Below are positions 12,328 to 22,517 of a DNA stretch of 64,000 bases, piece by piece; positions within the stretch are counted from its first letter, which is position 1, and the number at the start of each line of letters is the position of its first letter. The stretch lies in contig NZ_VELE01000002.1 in the NCBI RefSeq assembly GCF_007681555.1, positions 1 to 64,000 on the forward strand, in the 5' to 3' direction. The notes beneath the pieces were generated by a model that saw only the letters and a list, made by a program, of their open reading frames with translations, did not search any database and was not told where the DNA came from. The translations under genes were made by a program, and so were the position numbers. Origin of the DNA: Kocuria salsicia. Its GTDB lineage: Bacteria; Actinomycetota; Actinomycetes; Actinomycetales; Micrococcaceae.

Positions 12328-13563
12328 TCAGTGCTCGCGGGCGGCGAGCAGCCGCGGCAGGACGGCCACGAACTCGTCCACGTCCCGCTCGGTGATGATC
12401 AGGGGCGGGGCCAGGCGCAGGGTGGCCGGGCCCGTGGCGTTGAGGATGAACCCGGCGTCCCGGGCCGCGGCGACGACGCGCTGCGCCACCGGGTCCTCGG
12501 GGCCCTCCTGCACGAGGTCCACGCCGAGCAGGAGACCGTACTGGCGGACGCCCACCACGCCGTCGACGGCGCGCAGGCCCCGGGCGAGGTGCTCCCCCAC
12601 CCGGCGGGCGTTGGCGAGCAGGTCCTCGTCATCGATCGCGGTGAGGGTCGCGAGACCCGCGGCCATGGCCAGCGGGTTGCCGCCGAACGTGGTGCCGTGC
12701 TGCCCGGCGCCCAGCAGCCCGGAGACCTCCGGGCCCGCGGTGAGCAACGCCCCCACGGGGAAGCCCCCGCCGAGACCCTTGGCGAACGTCACGGCGTCCG
12801 GGAACTCTCCCGCGGGCAGCTGCGCGCTGGAGGCGAGCCACGCACCGGTGCGACCGATCCCGGACTGCACCTCGTCCACCACGAGCAGCGCACCGTGCTC
12901 GCGGGTCAGCTCCCGGGCTCGCGCCAGGAAGCCCTCGGGCAGGCCGAGCACCCCGGCCTCGCCCTGCACGGGCTCCACGATCACGGCGGACACGGTGTCG
13001 TCCAGCGCGGACTCGAGCGCCTCGACCGTGGCCGGAATGTGCTCCACCCCGGCGGGCAGCGGCTCGAAGGGAGCGCGGTAGGCCTCCTTGGCGGTCAGTG
13101 CGAGCGCGCCCATGGTGCGGCCGTGGAACGAGTGCTCCAGGGCGATCACCCGCTGCCGGGGCCGCCCCTGCGCATCGGGGTGGACCGCGCCGTGGCGGCG
13201 GGCCAGCTTGAACGCCGCCTCGTTCGCCTCGGAGCCGGAGTTGGCGAAGAACACGTGCGAGCCCTCCGGCGCCCCGGTGACCTCCAGCAGCTTGTGCGCC
13301 AGCGCAATGCTGCCCGGGGAGGTGAAGAGGTTGGAGATGTGGGCGAGCGTGCCCGCCTGCTCGCTGACGGCCCGCACCCACGCCGGGTGCGCGTGTCCCA
13401 GCGCGTTCACGGCGATCCCGGCCAGCAGGTCCATGTAGCGCTTGCCGTTCGCGTCCGTGACGTGAACCCCCTCGCCCGAGACGAGCACGAGGGAGGGATC
13501 CCCGAACACCCCCAGGAGGTTGTCCCTGTACTGCTCCAGCAGCTCGTCCTGCCGCGCGCTCAT
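12328..13563 (-). CDS. argD: acetylornithine aminotransferase
   Basis: Class III pyridoxal-phosphate aminotransferase that converts N-acetylglutamate semialdehyde to N-acetylornithine. The 411-residue protein has NSGSEANE at about 108-115, VDEVQSG at about 229-235, and the PLP lysine in TFAKGLGGG (about residue 262). The ATG at 13563 overlaps the argB stop as ATGA, fixing the start. Family members can also act in lysine synthesis (succinyl-DAP aminotransferase); the position in the arg operon makes the arginine role primary. Confidence 0.96.
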   Translation of the reverse strand: MSARQDELLEQYRDNLLGVFGDPSLVLVSGEGVHVTDANGKRYMDLLAGIAVNALGHAHPAWVRAVSEQAGTLAHISNLFTSPGSIALAHKLLEVTGAPEGSHVFFANSGSEANEAAFKLARRHGAVHPDAQGRPRQRVIALEHSFHGRTMGALALTAKEAYRAPFEPLPAGVEHIPATVEALESALDDTVSAVIVEPVQGEAGVLGLPEGFLARARELTREHGALLVVDEVQSGIGRTGAWLASSAQLPAGEFPDAVTFAKGLGGGFPVGALLTAGPEVSGLLGAGQHGTTFGGNPLAMAAGLATLTAIDDEDLLANARRVGEHLARGLRAVDGVVGVRQYGLLLGVDLVQEGPEDPVAQRVVAAARDAGFILNATGPATLRLAPPLIITERDVDEFVAVLPRLLAAREH

Positions 13564-14510
13564 GCGTTCTCCGTCCCGTCCGGTGTGACCTCGGTGCCGA
13601 TGCCCGTGTCCGTGAAGATCTCCAGCAGCGACGAGTGCTCCGAGCGCCCGTCCACGATGCTCGCCCGCGGCACCCCGCCCTCCACGGCGCGCAGCGCCGC
13701 ACGCATCTTCGGGATCATCCCCGACTCCAGCGTGGGCAGCATCTCCCGCAGCTCCGAGGCCGTGAGCGAGGAGATCAGCGAGGACCTGTCCGGCCAGTCC
13801 GCGTACAGCCCCTCCACGTCCGTGAGGGCCACGAACTTCTCCGCGCCCAGCGCCACCGCGACCTCCGCGGCAGCCGTGTCCGCGTTCACGTTGAGGACCT
13901 GGCCCGTCAGGGAGCCGAGGCCCGCGGCGTCGTCGTCGGAGTCCGCGAGCTCCGGGGCGATCGAGGCGATCACCGGGATCTTGCCGATGTCCAGCAGCTG
14001 CTCCACGGCGGCGGTGTTCACGCGCGTGACCGTGCCCACCAGCCCCAGGTCCAGCGGTGCGCCGTCCGAGCCGGTGCGCACCCTGCGGGCCTGCAGCAGC
14101 CCGGCGTCCTCCCCGGACATCCCCACCGCGTAGGGACCGTGGGCGTTGACGAGGCCCACGAGCTCCCGGCCCACCTGGCCCGTGAGGACCATGCGGATCA
14201 CGTTCATGGCCTCCTCGGAGGTGACGCGCAGCCCGTCCCGGAACTCCGAGGCGATGTTCAACGAGTCGAGCATCGCGCTGATCTGGGGGCCGCCGCCGTG
14301 GACCACGACCGGGCGGATCCCCACGTGGCGCAGGAAGACGATGTCCTCCGCGAACGCGCGGCGCAGCTCGTCGTTGACCATGGCGTTGCCGCCGTACTTG
14401 AAGACCATGGTGGAGCCCGCGTAGCGCTGGATCCACGGCAGCGCCTCCATGAGGGTCTCCGCCTTGGAGCGGGCTGTTTCGTACCTGGTGTTATCGCTGA
14501 GACGTGACAT
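13560..14510 (-). CDS. argB: acetylglutamate kinase
   Basis: Phosphorylates N-acetylglutamate, usually the step inhibited by arginine. The 316-residue amino acid kinase has KYGGNAM at about 38-44 and HGGGPQI at about 71-77, and GDTAA-like nucleotide contacts ([10 protein letters not shown]) late in the sequence. I start it at the ATG 10 bases after the argJ stop (MSRLSDN). There is no strong ribosome-binding site, so coupling to argJ is likely. The N-terminal helix before the core is a feature of arginine-inhibitable enzymes. Confidence 0.95.
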   Translation of the reverse strand: MSRLSDNTRYETARSKAETLMEALPWIQRYAGSTMVFKYGGNAMVNDELRRAFAEDIVFLRHVGIRPVVVHGGGPQISAMLDSLNIASEFRDGLRVTSEEAMNVIRMVLTGQVGRELVGLVNAHGPYAVGMSGEDAGLLQARRVRTGSDGAPLDLGLVGTVTRVNTAAVEQLLDIGKIPVIASIAPELADSDDDAAGLGSLTGQVLNVNADTAAAEVAVALGAEKFVALTDVEGLYADWPDRSSLISSLTASELREMLPTLESGMIPKMRAALRAVEGGVPRASIVDGRSEHSSLLEIFTDTGIGTEVTPDGTENA

Positions 14511-14520
14511 GGTGGGCGCG

Positions 14521-15726
14521 CTAGCTCGAGTAGGCGCTGTTCTCCTCGACGTAGTCGTGGGTGAGGTCGTTGGTCCACACCGTGGCCTGCTGGTCCCCGC
14601 TCTTGAGGTCGACCACGATGTCCACCGCGCGCGACGCCGCGAGGTCCACACCCTCGCGCGGGTCCCCGATCGCGCCGTTGCGGCACACAGTGACGCCGTT
14701 GATCGACACGTCGATGCGGTCCGGTTCGAACTGCGCCTGCGTGGTGCCCACGGCGGAGAGCACGCGCCCCCAGTTGGGGTCGTTGCCGAAGACCGCGGTC
14801 TTGAGCAGGTTCGAGCGGCACACCGTGCGGGAGACGTCCTCCGCCTCGGTCTCGGTGGCCGCGCCCACCGTGGTCACGGCGATGTCGTGGGACGCGCCCT
14901 CCGCGTCCGTGATCAGCTGCTGCGCGAGGCTGTGGCACACGGCCGTCAGCGCGCGGGTGAACTCCACCTGGTCCGGGCGCTGCGCCGAGGCGCCGGAGGA
15001 CATCAGCACCACGGTGTCGTTGGTGGACATGCAGCCGTCCGAGTCCGTGCGGTTGAACGTGATCCGGCACGCCTCCTTCAGCGCGAGCGAGAGCTCCTCC
15101 GCGCCCAGGACGGCGTCCGTGGTGAGCACCACGAGCATGGTGGCCAGCCCCGGGGCGAGCATCCCCGCGCCCTTCGCCATGCCGCCCACGCTCCAGCCCG
15201 CACCGCTCACGCAGGCCTGCTTGGGGACGGTGTCCGTGGTCATGATCGCCTCGGCGGCCTCCGCCGCGGCACGCTGCCCGGGGGCGAGCGCGGCCACCGC
15301 GGCCGGGACGCCTCCGCGCATCACGTCCATGGGCAGCTGCTCCCCGATCAGCCCTGTGGAGCACACCAGCACCTCTCCGGCACCGAGGCCCAGCTGCTCC
15401 CCCACCAGCTCGGCGGTCTCGTGCGTGTTCTGGAAACCCTGCGGGCCGGTGCACGCGTTCGCCCCGCCCGAGTTGAGCACCACCGCGCGGGCACGGCCCT
15501 GCCGGATCACCTCCCGGGACCAGTGGACGGGTGCGGCGGCCACGCGGTTGCTCGTGAACTCGGCCGCTGCGGCGTCGTCGGGCCCGGTGTTGACCACGAG
15601 CGCGAGGTCGCGGCCCCCGGACTTCTTGAAGCCGGCCTCCACGCCGGCGGCGGTGAACCCGGCCGCGGCGCACACGCCGGAGTCGGTGCTCACGGGGACG
15701 TCGGGAACGGGGTTGTGCGAGGACAT
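14521..15726 (-). CDS. argJ: bifunctional ornithine acetyltransferase / N-acetylglutamate synthase
   Basis: Moves the acetyl group from N-acetylornithine to glutamate, making arginine synthesis cyclic; bifunctional forms also use acetyl-CoA. The 401-residue precursor self-cleaves before a catalytic threonine, here within GLATML (Thr at about residue 196, after Ala 195). KGAGMLAP precedes it, as is standard. The oxyanion-hole region [10 protein letters not shown] is at about 123-132. ATG follows GGAG at good spacing. Bifunctionality cannot be settled from the sequence. Confidence 0.95.
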   Translation of the reverse strand: MSSHNPVPDVPVSTDSGVCAAAGFTAAGVEAGFKKSGGRDLALVVNTGPDDAAAAEFTSNRVAAAPVHWSREVIRQGRARAVVLNSGGANACTGPQGFQNTHETAELVGEQLGLGAGEVLVCSTGLIGEQLPMDVMRGGVPAAVAALAPGQRAAAEAAEAIMTTDTVPKQACVSGAGWSVGGMAKGAGMLAPGLATMLVVLTTDAVLGAEELSLALKEACRITFNRTDSDGCMSTNDTVVLMSSGASAQRPDQVEFTRALTAVCHSLAQQLITDAEGASHDIAVTTVGAATETEAEDVSRTVCRSNLLKTAVFGNDPNWGRVLSAVGTTQAQFEPDRIDVSINGVTVCRNGAIGDPREGVDLAASRAVDIVVDLKSGDQQATVWTNDLTHDYVEENSAYSS

Positions 15727-15770
15727 GGCAGCTCCTGGTTCGGACGGGCGGTCGGGGACGGGGCGGGCGC

Positions 15771-16820
15771 TCACGGTGCCACGCCCTGTGCGGTGAGACC
15801 CGCGGTCTCGGGGAGGCCGAGGGCCAGGTTGAGGGACTGCACGGCGGCGCCAGCCGTCCCCTTGGTCAGGTTGTCGATCGCGGCGCTCACCACGAGCCGC
15901 CCGGCGTGCGGGTCCACGGCCAGCTGCAGCGCCACGTGGTTCGAGGCCTGCACCGACTTGGTGGTGGGCCACTGCCCCTCGGGCAACAGGTGGACGAACG
16001 GCTCGCCGTCGTACGCGGCGCGGTAGGCTTCCCGCACAGCTTCCTCGGTCGTGCCCGGGCGCAGCGCGGCGGTGGCCGTGGTGAGGATGCCGCGGGGCAT
16101 GGGAGCCAGGGTGGGGGTGAACGAGATCCGCACGCCCTCGCCTGCCGCCCATCCCAGCCCCTGTTCGATCTCCGGGGTGTGCCGGTGCCCGCCGCCGACG
16201 CCGTACGGGGACATCCCCCCCATCGTCTCGGCACCGAGCAGGTGAGGTTTCAGGGCCTTGCCCGCACCCGAGGTCCCGGACGCGGACACGATCACGATGT
16301 CCTGGGGAGACACCAGTCCCGCCGCCAGCGCGGGTGCCAGCGCGAGCAGCGATCCCGTGGGGTAGCAGCCAGGGACGGCGATCCGGGTGGCGCCGGGCAG
16401 GTTCTCTCGCTGCTTGCGGCCGTTCGGGTCCACGAGCAGCTCGGGCAGCCCGTAGGGCCACGTGCCGGCGTGGTCTGAGCCGTAGAACGCTCCCCACGCT
16501 TCGGCGGACTCGAGCCGGTGGTCCGCCCCGGCGTCGATCACGACCGTGCCTGCGGGCAGCTGCTCGGCCAGCGCCGCGGACTGACCGTGGGGCAGGGCCA
16601 GGAACACGACGTCGTGGCCCGTGAGGTTCTGCGCGGTGGTCTCGACGACGTCCCTGTCCGCGAGCGCGTGCAGGTGCGGCTGGAGCGCCCCGAGCTTCTG
16701 CCCGGCGGAGGAGTGGGCCGCCACGGTGGCGACCTCAATGTCCGGGTGCCCGCACAGCAGACGGAGCACCTCTCCCCCCGCGTAGCCGGTGGCGCCTGAG
16801 ACTGCAACGGTGTAGGTCAT
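15771..16820 (-). CDS. argC: N-acetyl-gamma-glutamyl-phosphate reductase
   Basis: NADPH-dependent reductase for the third step of arginine synthesis. The 349-residue product has the nucleotide-binding GATGYAGGE at about 9-17 and the catalytic cysteine in AVPGCYPTG (Cys about 152). I choose the ATG at 16820 because GGTGGAG lies just upstream; an in-frame ATG four codons earlier overlaps that site. It is the first gene of the argCJBDFR operon, with an ARG-box-like operator immediately before it. Confidence 0.95.
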   Translation of the reverse strand: MTYTVAVSGATGYAGGEVLRLLCGHPDIEVATVAAHSSAGQKLGALQPHLHALADRDVVETTAQNLTGHDVVFLALPHGQSAALAEQLPAGTVVIDAGADHRLESAEAWGAFYGSDHAGTWPYGLPELLVDPNGRKQRENLPGATRIAVPGCYPTGSLLALAPALAAGLVSPQDIVIVSASGTSGAGKALKPHLLGAETMGGMSPYGVGGGHRHTPEIEQGLGWAAGEGVRISFTPTLAPMPRGILTTATAALRPGTTEEAVREAYRAAYDGEPFVHLLPEGQWPTTKSVQASNHVALQLAVDPHAGRLVVSAAIDNLTKGTAGAAVQSLNLALGLPETAGLTAQGVAP

Positions 16821-16842
16821 GGGCTCCACCATACCGTATTCC

Positions 16843-16870
16843 TATGCACTCCACTCAATATTTATGCATA
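16843..16870 (-). promoter_or_regulatory. ARG-box-like operator of argC
   Basis: The minus strand reads TATGCATAAATATTGA followed by GTGCATA, two dyad half-sites in an AT-rich island 22 bases before the argC start. The ATGCATAAATA core is identical to that before argG. This is the pattern expected for a pair of ArgR binding sites covering the operon promoter. Binding is inferred. Confidence 0.7.
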
Positions 16871-17024
16871 ACGCGTTCCAAGTCTCTGCGCGGGTGACCG
16901 TCCTCCCCGCCGCCCGCCCCGACGTGGACTGCCTTGTGCCGGGAGGTGCCGCAGCGCGAGACTGGCGGGGACGCCGTCGTGCCCCACTGCGAGCACGGCA
17001 CCCCGCTGCGAGGAGGAACTGATA

Positions 17025-18002
17025 ATGAGCGAGACCACGATGCAGGCGATCGTCGCGCAGGAGCCCGGTGGCCCGGAGGTGCTGCGCCCGGCCGAGGTGC
17101 CCCTCCCCGAGCCCGGCCCCCGGGAGGTCCTCGTGCGGACCGAGGCCACCGGTGTGAACTTCATCGAGACCTACCAGCGCTCCGGTGTGTACCCCGTGGA
17201 CTTCCCGTTCACGGCAGGCTCTGAGGGCACCGGTGAGGTCGTGGCTGTGGGCTCAGGGGTCACCACCGTGCGGACCGGTCAGCGCGTGGCAACCTCCGAG
17301 GCGACCCGCACCTACGCGCAGTTCTTCACGGTGGAGGAGGACAAGGCGCTACCCGTGCCGGACGGCATGGATCCTCAGACCGCCGGTGCCCTGCCCCTGC
17401 AGGGACTCACGGCGCACTACCTGGTGCGGTCCACGTTTCCCGTGCAGCCCGGGCAGACCGCGGTGGTCACAGCTGCCTCCGGCGGGGTGGGCGGACTGAC
17501 GATCCAGCTGCTCAAGCGCATCGGCGCCACCGTGATCGCGCTGACCTCCACCCGGGATAAGGCCGAGACGGCCAAGCGCCTCGGCGCGGACCACGTGCTC
17601 GGCTACGAAGGCTTCGCCGAGCACGTGCGCGAGCTCACGGACGGCCTGGGCGCGGACGTGGTCTACGACTCGGTGGGCCGTACGACCTTCGACGAATCCC
17701 TCGCGGCCACCCGCGTGCGCGGGACCACCGTGCTCTTCGGGGGCTCCTCCGGCCAGGTGCCCCCGCTGGACCTGCAGCGGCTCAACAGCTCCGGGGCGCT
17801 CTACGTGACCCGCCCGTCCCTGGCTTACTACACGCGGGACCGGGACGAGCGCACGTGGCGCTGGGGCGAGCTCATGGACGCCGTGACCTCCGGGGGCCTC
17901 GAGGTCCGGGTGGGTGCCACCTACCCGCTCGACGACGCCGCCGCCGCGCACCGCGACCTCGAATCCCGCGGCACGCAGGGGAAGCTCCTGCTGCTGCCGT
18001 GA
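17025..18002 (+). CDS. zinc-independent quinone oxidoreductase (MDR family, Qor-like)
   Basis: Medium-chain dehydrogenase/reductase of the Qor class, which reduces quinones with NADPH. The 325-residue protein has an N-terminal GroES-like domain with ATGVNFIETYQRSGVYPV, then the Rossmann segment AASGGVGGLTIQLLKRIGA at about 152-170. The catalytic-domain zinc ligands of alcohol dehydrogenases are absent, as in other quinone reductases. AGGAGG lies eight bases before the ATG. It is divergent from argC and ends in a strong hairpin. The true substrate is unknown. Confidence 0.88.
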   Translation: MSETTMQAIVAQEPGGPEVLRPAEVPLPEPGPREVLVRTEATGVNFIETYQRSGVYPVDFPFTAGSEGTGEVVAVGSGVTTVRTGQRVATSEATRTYAQFFTVEEDKALPVPDGMDPQTAGALPLQGLTAHYLVRSTFPVQPGQTAVVTAASGGVGGLTIQLLKRIGATVIALTSTRDKAETAKRLGADHVLGYEGFAEHVRELTDGLGADVVYDSVGRTTFDESLAATRVRGTTVLFGGSSGQVPPLDLQRLNSSGALYVTRPSLAYYTRDRDERTWRWGELMDAVTSGGLEVRVGATYPLDDAAAAHRDLESRGTQGKLLLLP

Positions 18003-18007
18003 GACGA

Positions 18008-18043
18008 CACCGCCCCGTGGGCCCGGGAACCCACGGGGCGGTG
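18008..18043. terminator. bidirectional terminator hairpin
   Basis: Perfect 14-bp inverted repeat (18008-18021 with 18030-18043) between two convergent genes, six bases after the oxidoreductase stop. It can serve both directions; no U-run is present. Confidence 0.75.
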
Positions 18044-18071
18044 CACCACCGGTTTGTGCCGGAGCAGAGAT

Positions 18072-18680
18072 CTAGATGCCTTCCCGCACCCCGCGGTGCA
18101 CGCGTCGCGCACCCCAGACCGTGAGGCCGACGCAGAACAGCGCGCCCACCCCGAGCGCCGCGGCTCGGACCCGCTGGCCGGTGACCATCGAGTCCGTCAC
18201 GCCGTTGTCCCCGTAGGAGCCGGGCTCGCCCGTCTCCACAACCGTCAAGTGACCGTTCTGCTCCGCGAGCAGGGCGTCCACTTCCCGCGGAAAGTCGGAG
18301 TCCTGCACACCCGTCTGGGTGCCACGGAACGTGATCTGGTCACCCTCGGACTTCTTCACCGGGTCGTTGAGCTGGTTGTCGAACGGATACTCATCCACCA
18401 GCTCGTTCTTCGGCATGACCCCGGTGTAGATCCCGTTGTACTCCTTGGTCACGAGGTCGTTCGTGAGGGTCTGGTACGTCCCGGAGACCACCATGGACCG
18501 GCCTGCCCAGTCGTCCAGCCGGGAAGCCTTCTCGAACGACAGCGCGGAGCAGATCCCCAGGACCAGGGTCAGCACCGCCCCCGCGAGGACGATGAGCACG
18601 ATCAGCCATCCGCGCGAGCCGCGCGTTCGCTCCTCCTCCTGCTCGTGGAAGTCGATGAGTTCGGGGGAATCGGGGGACAC
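18072..18680 (-). CDS. membrane protein of unknown function with two transmembrane segments
   Basis: I do not recognise a family. The 202-residue product has an acidic, charged N-terminus, a hydrophobic helix at about 25-46 (WLIVLIVLAGAVLTLVLG), an extracytoplasmic-looking region of about 120 residues, and a second helix at about 172-190 followed by a basic tail. This suggests an N-in, C-in protein with an external loop domain. GTG start with AAGGAG four bases upstream. It lies 39 bases after pheT and could be read through from pheST, but no functional link is evident. Confidence 0.75.
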   Translation of the reverse strand: MSPDSPELIDFHEQEEERTRGSRGWLIVLIVLAGAVLTLVLGICSALSFEKASRLDDWAGRSMVVSGTYQTLTNDLVTKEYNGIYTGVMPKNELVDEYPFDNQLNDPVKKSEGDQITFRGTQTGVQDSDFPREVDALLAEQNGHLTVVETGEPGSYGDNGVTDSMVTGQRVRAAALGVGALFCVGLTVWGARRVHRGVREGI

Positions 18681-18719
18681 GGTGCTCCTTGCGCCTTGGC
18701 GTTGCTGCGGGGGTGGGGG

Positions 18720-21272
18720 TCAGCTGCGGATCTCGGCTCCGTGCTCCCTGCGGGCCGCAGCCACCGCGTTCTCACGGGCCTGGGAAGCCTCGTCCGCGGT
18801 GAGAGTACGGTCTGGGGCACGGAAGCGCAGCGCGATGGCCACAGACTTCTTCCCCTGGGGGATCCCGGTGCCCGCGTACACGTCGAAGACCTCGGCGGTC
18901 TCGAGCAGCTCACCGGCACCGCGGCGCACTGTGGCCAGCAGCTCCGCGGCGGGGACGTCCGCGTCCACCACGAGGGCCACGTCCTGGGTGGCCGCGGGAT
19001 AGCCCGAGATGGTCTCCGCCGTGACGGCCGCGGACTCGTGGTCGAGCAGGGCCGAGAGGTCCAGCTCCACGGCGCACGTTCGCTCAGGCAGGCCCTGGGC
19101 GGCCACGAGCTGGGGGTGCAGCTCACCGGCCACACCGATGTCCACACCGTCGGAGGTGCTCAGCCGCGCCGTGCGCCCCGGGTGGAACGCGTGGTGGGAG
19201 CCCTGCGCGACCGTCAGCTCCACGCCCACGGCACGCGCCGCGAGCTCGGCGACGTCCAGGGCGTCCTGCCAGTCCAGTGCGCGGGGGGTGACCCACGGAC
19301 CGGCGGGCGCGTCGTTGCCGGCCAGCACGGCCGCGAGCTTGCGCGGCTGGTCGGGCACGGCCGCATTGAGGCGTTCCAGCTCCTGGTCCCCGGGACGCAC
19401 GCCCAGTGGGGGCACGGGCTGGGTGTCCGCGACGACGCCGTCGGCCAGGAACACGTGGCCAATCTCGTACAGCGCAAGGTCACGGAAGCCCCGGGAACGG
19501 TTGCGCTTGAGGACCTCCACGAGCCCGGGCAGGACGCTCGCCCGCAGCATGGGCTGGGCCTCGCTGATGGGGTTCGCGAGCTTCACGGAGGGCACGTGCT
19601 CGCCCGTGGGGCTGGCCCACAGGTCGTTGTCCGCCTGCGAGACGAACGGGTAGCTCAGCACCTCGGTGAGCCCAGCGGCAGCGAGCGTGGTGGCCACGCG
19701 TCGTCGGGCGGCCTGCGAGCGCGTGAAGCCGCGGCCGGGAGGAGCCACCGGGAGGCGTTCCGGGATCCGGTCGTAGCCGTCCAGGCGCGCGACCTCCTCA
19801 ACGAGGTCCTCCTTATCGAGCAGATCCGGGCGCCACGACGGAGGGACCACGGTCCAGCCGTCCGCGGTCTCCGTGACCTCGGCGCCGATGGCCACGAGGC
19901 TGCGCTCGACGACCTCCGGAGAGTAGTCCACTCCAACGCGCGCCGCAGGGTAGCCCGCGGGCAGCTCGATCGCGGCGGGGCGGTCCGTGTGGTCCACGTC
20001 CGTGACCCGCCCGGTGTCGGTGCCGCCGGCCAGCTCCACGAGGAGGTCGACGACGCGCTGGGCGGCCACCGGAGCAAGCTGCGGGTCCACGCCGCGCTCG
20101 TAGCGCTTGGACGCCTCCGAGGGCAGCCTGTGGCGGCGGGCGGTGCGGGCCACCGAGACCTCGTCGAAGCGGGCAGCCTCGACGAGCACTCGGGTGGTGG
20201 AGTCCCCCACTTCAGTGCTCGCGCCGCCCATGACCCCGGCGAGTCCCACGGGCCCGGACTCGTCCGTGATCACGAGGTCACCGGCGTCGAGCTCGCGCGC
20301 CTTCCCGTCCAGCGTGGTGAGCCTCTCCCCCGCACTGGCGCGGCGGACGGTGATCCCGCCTTGCAGCGTGTCCGCGTCGTAGGTGTGGATGGGCTGGCCG
20401 TACTCGAGCATCACGTAGTTGGACACATCCACCGGCAAGCTCACGGAGCGGACGCCCGCAAGCCGCAGGCGCGAGACGAGCCACGGCGGCGTGGGGACGG
20501 TCGGGTCGATGCCCTCGACCACCCGGACCGCGAAACGGTTGCAGCCGGCGCGGCCGTGGATAGGAGCGTCGTCGGCAATCGTCACGGGGAAGCCGTCCGC
20601 GGTGGGCTTCGGCACGCTCGGCGCGAGCTCCGCCACGGGATCCGTGAACGGTGCGCGCACCGCATGGCAGTACTCGCGGGCGATCCCGCGGATCGAGAAC
20701 GCGTACCCGCGGTCCGGGGTCACGTTGACCTCCGCCGCCGAGTCGTAGAGACCCAGCAGCTCCAGGGCGTCGGAGCCGATCTCGGGGTCCAGCCCGATCC
20801 GCGAGAGCACCAGGATGCCGTCGTGGTCGTCGCCAATGCCGAGCTCGCGCACGGAGGCGATCATGCCTGCCGAGATGTGGCCGTAGGTCTTACGCGCGGA
20901 GATCCGGAAGTCGCCCGGCAGCACCGCACCAGGAAGGGCGACGACCACCTTGTCACCCACCGAGAAGTTGTGGGCACCGCAGATGATTCCCTGGACGCCC
21001 GAGGGGTCGATGCCCTTGCCCGTCAGCGTCTGCTCATGGCCCTCCGGCACCACGCGCACGGAGCACCAGTTCACGGTCTTGCCGTTGGAGTGGGTCTCCG
21101 GCTCCATGGAGAGCACCTGGCCCACCACGATCGGACCGGAGAGGGAGTCGGAGGGACGGTGGACGTCCTCCTCCTCAAGACCCACCTTCACGAGGGTGGC
21201 CAGGACGTCCTCCGCGGTCGCGTCCTCGGGAACGGGCGCGTACTCGCGCAGCCATGACAAAGGAACTCGCAT
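18720..21272 (-). CDS. pheT: phenylalanine--tRNA ligase beta subunit
   Basis: Beta chain of the heterotetrameric phenylalanyl-tRNA synthetase. The 850-residue protein has the expected order: an N-terminal tRNA-binding OB-fold (about 40-160, with the GAHNF segment), B3/B4 editing domain (FAVRVVEGIDPTVPTPPW near 238, then the MLEYGQPIHTYD region), B5, a catalytic-like core, and the C-terminal anticodon-binding FDX-ACB domain (about 755-848). It begins four bases after the pheS stop, so the subunits are co-translated. Confidence 0.97.
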   Translation of the reverse strand: MRVPLSWLREYAPVPEDATAEDVLATLVKVGLEEEDVHRPSDSLSGPIVVGQVLSMEPETHSNGKTVNWCSVRVVPEGHEQTLTGKGIDPSGVQGIICGAHNFSVGDKVVVALPGAVLPGDFRISARKTYGHISAGMIASVRELGIGDDHDGILVLSRIGLDPEIGSDALELLGLYDSAAEVNVTPDRGYAFSIRGIAREYCHAVRAPFTDPVAELAPSVPKPTADGFPVTIADDAPIHGRAGCNRFAVRVVEGIDPTVPTPPWLVSRLRLAGVRSVSLPVDVSNYVMLEYGQPIHTYDADTLQGGITVRRASAGERLTTLDGKARELDAGDLVITDESGPVGLAGVMGGASTEVGDSTTRVLVEAARFDEVSVARTARRHRLPSEASKRYERGVDPQLAPVAAQRVVDLLVELAGGTDTGRVTDVDHTDRPAAIELPAGYPAARVGVDYSPEVVERSLVAIGAEVTETADGWTVVPPSWRPDLLDKEDLVEEVARLDGYDRIPERLPVAPPGRGFTRSQAARRRVATTLAAAGLTEVLSYPFVSQADNDLWASPTGEHVPSVKLANPISEAQPMLRASVLPGLVEVLKRNRSRGFRDLALYEIGHVFLADGVVADTQPVPPLGVRPGDQELERLNAAVPDQPRKLAAVLAGNDAPAGPWVTPRALDWQDALDVAELAARAVGVELTVAQGSHHAFHPGRTARLSTSDGVDIGVAGELHPQLVAAQGLPERTCAVELDLSALLDHESAAVTAETISGYPAATQDVALVVDADVPAAELLATVRRGAGELLETAEVFDVYAGTGIPQGKKSVAIALRFRAPDRTLTADEASQARENAVAAARREHGAEIRS

Positions 21273-21276
21273 TGCT

Positions 21277-22443
<1,167 letters not shown>

Positions 22444-22517
22444 CTAGTGGATGCGGGCACCGCCGCCCGCGAGGCCCACGGGCCCGACGACGTCGCCGTC
22501 CGGGCCGCCCGCCGGGC

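Noticed and set aside
18054-21257. 1067-codon open frame opposite pheT
   Set aside because: Lies wholly within pheT and the neighbouring membrane gene on the other strand; low-complexity Arg/Val/His/Gly sequence, no motif.
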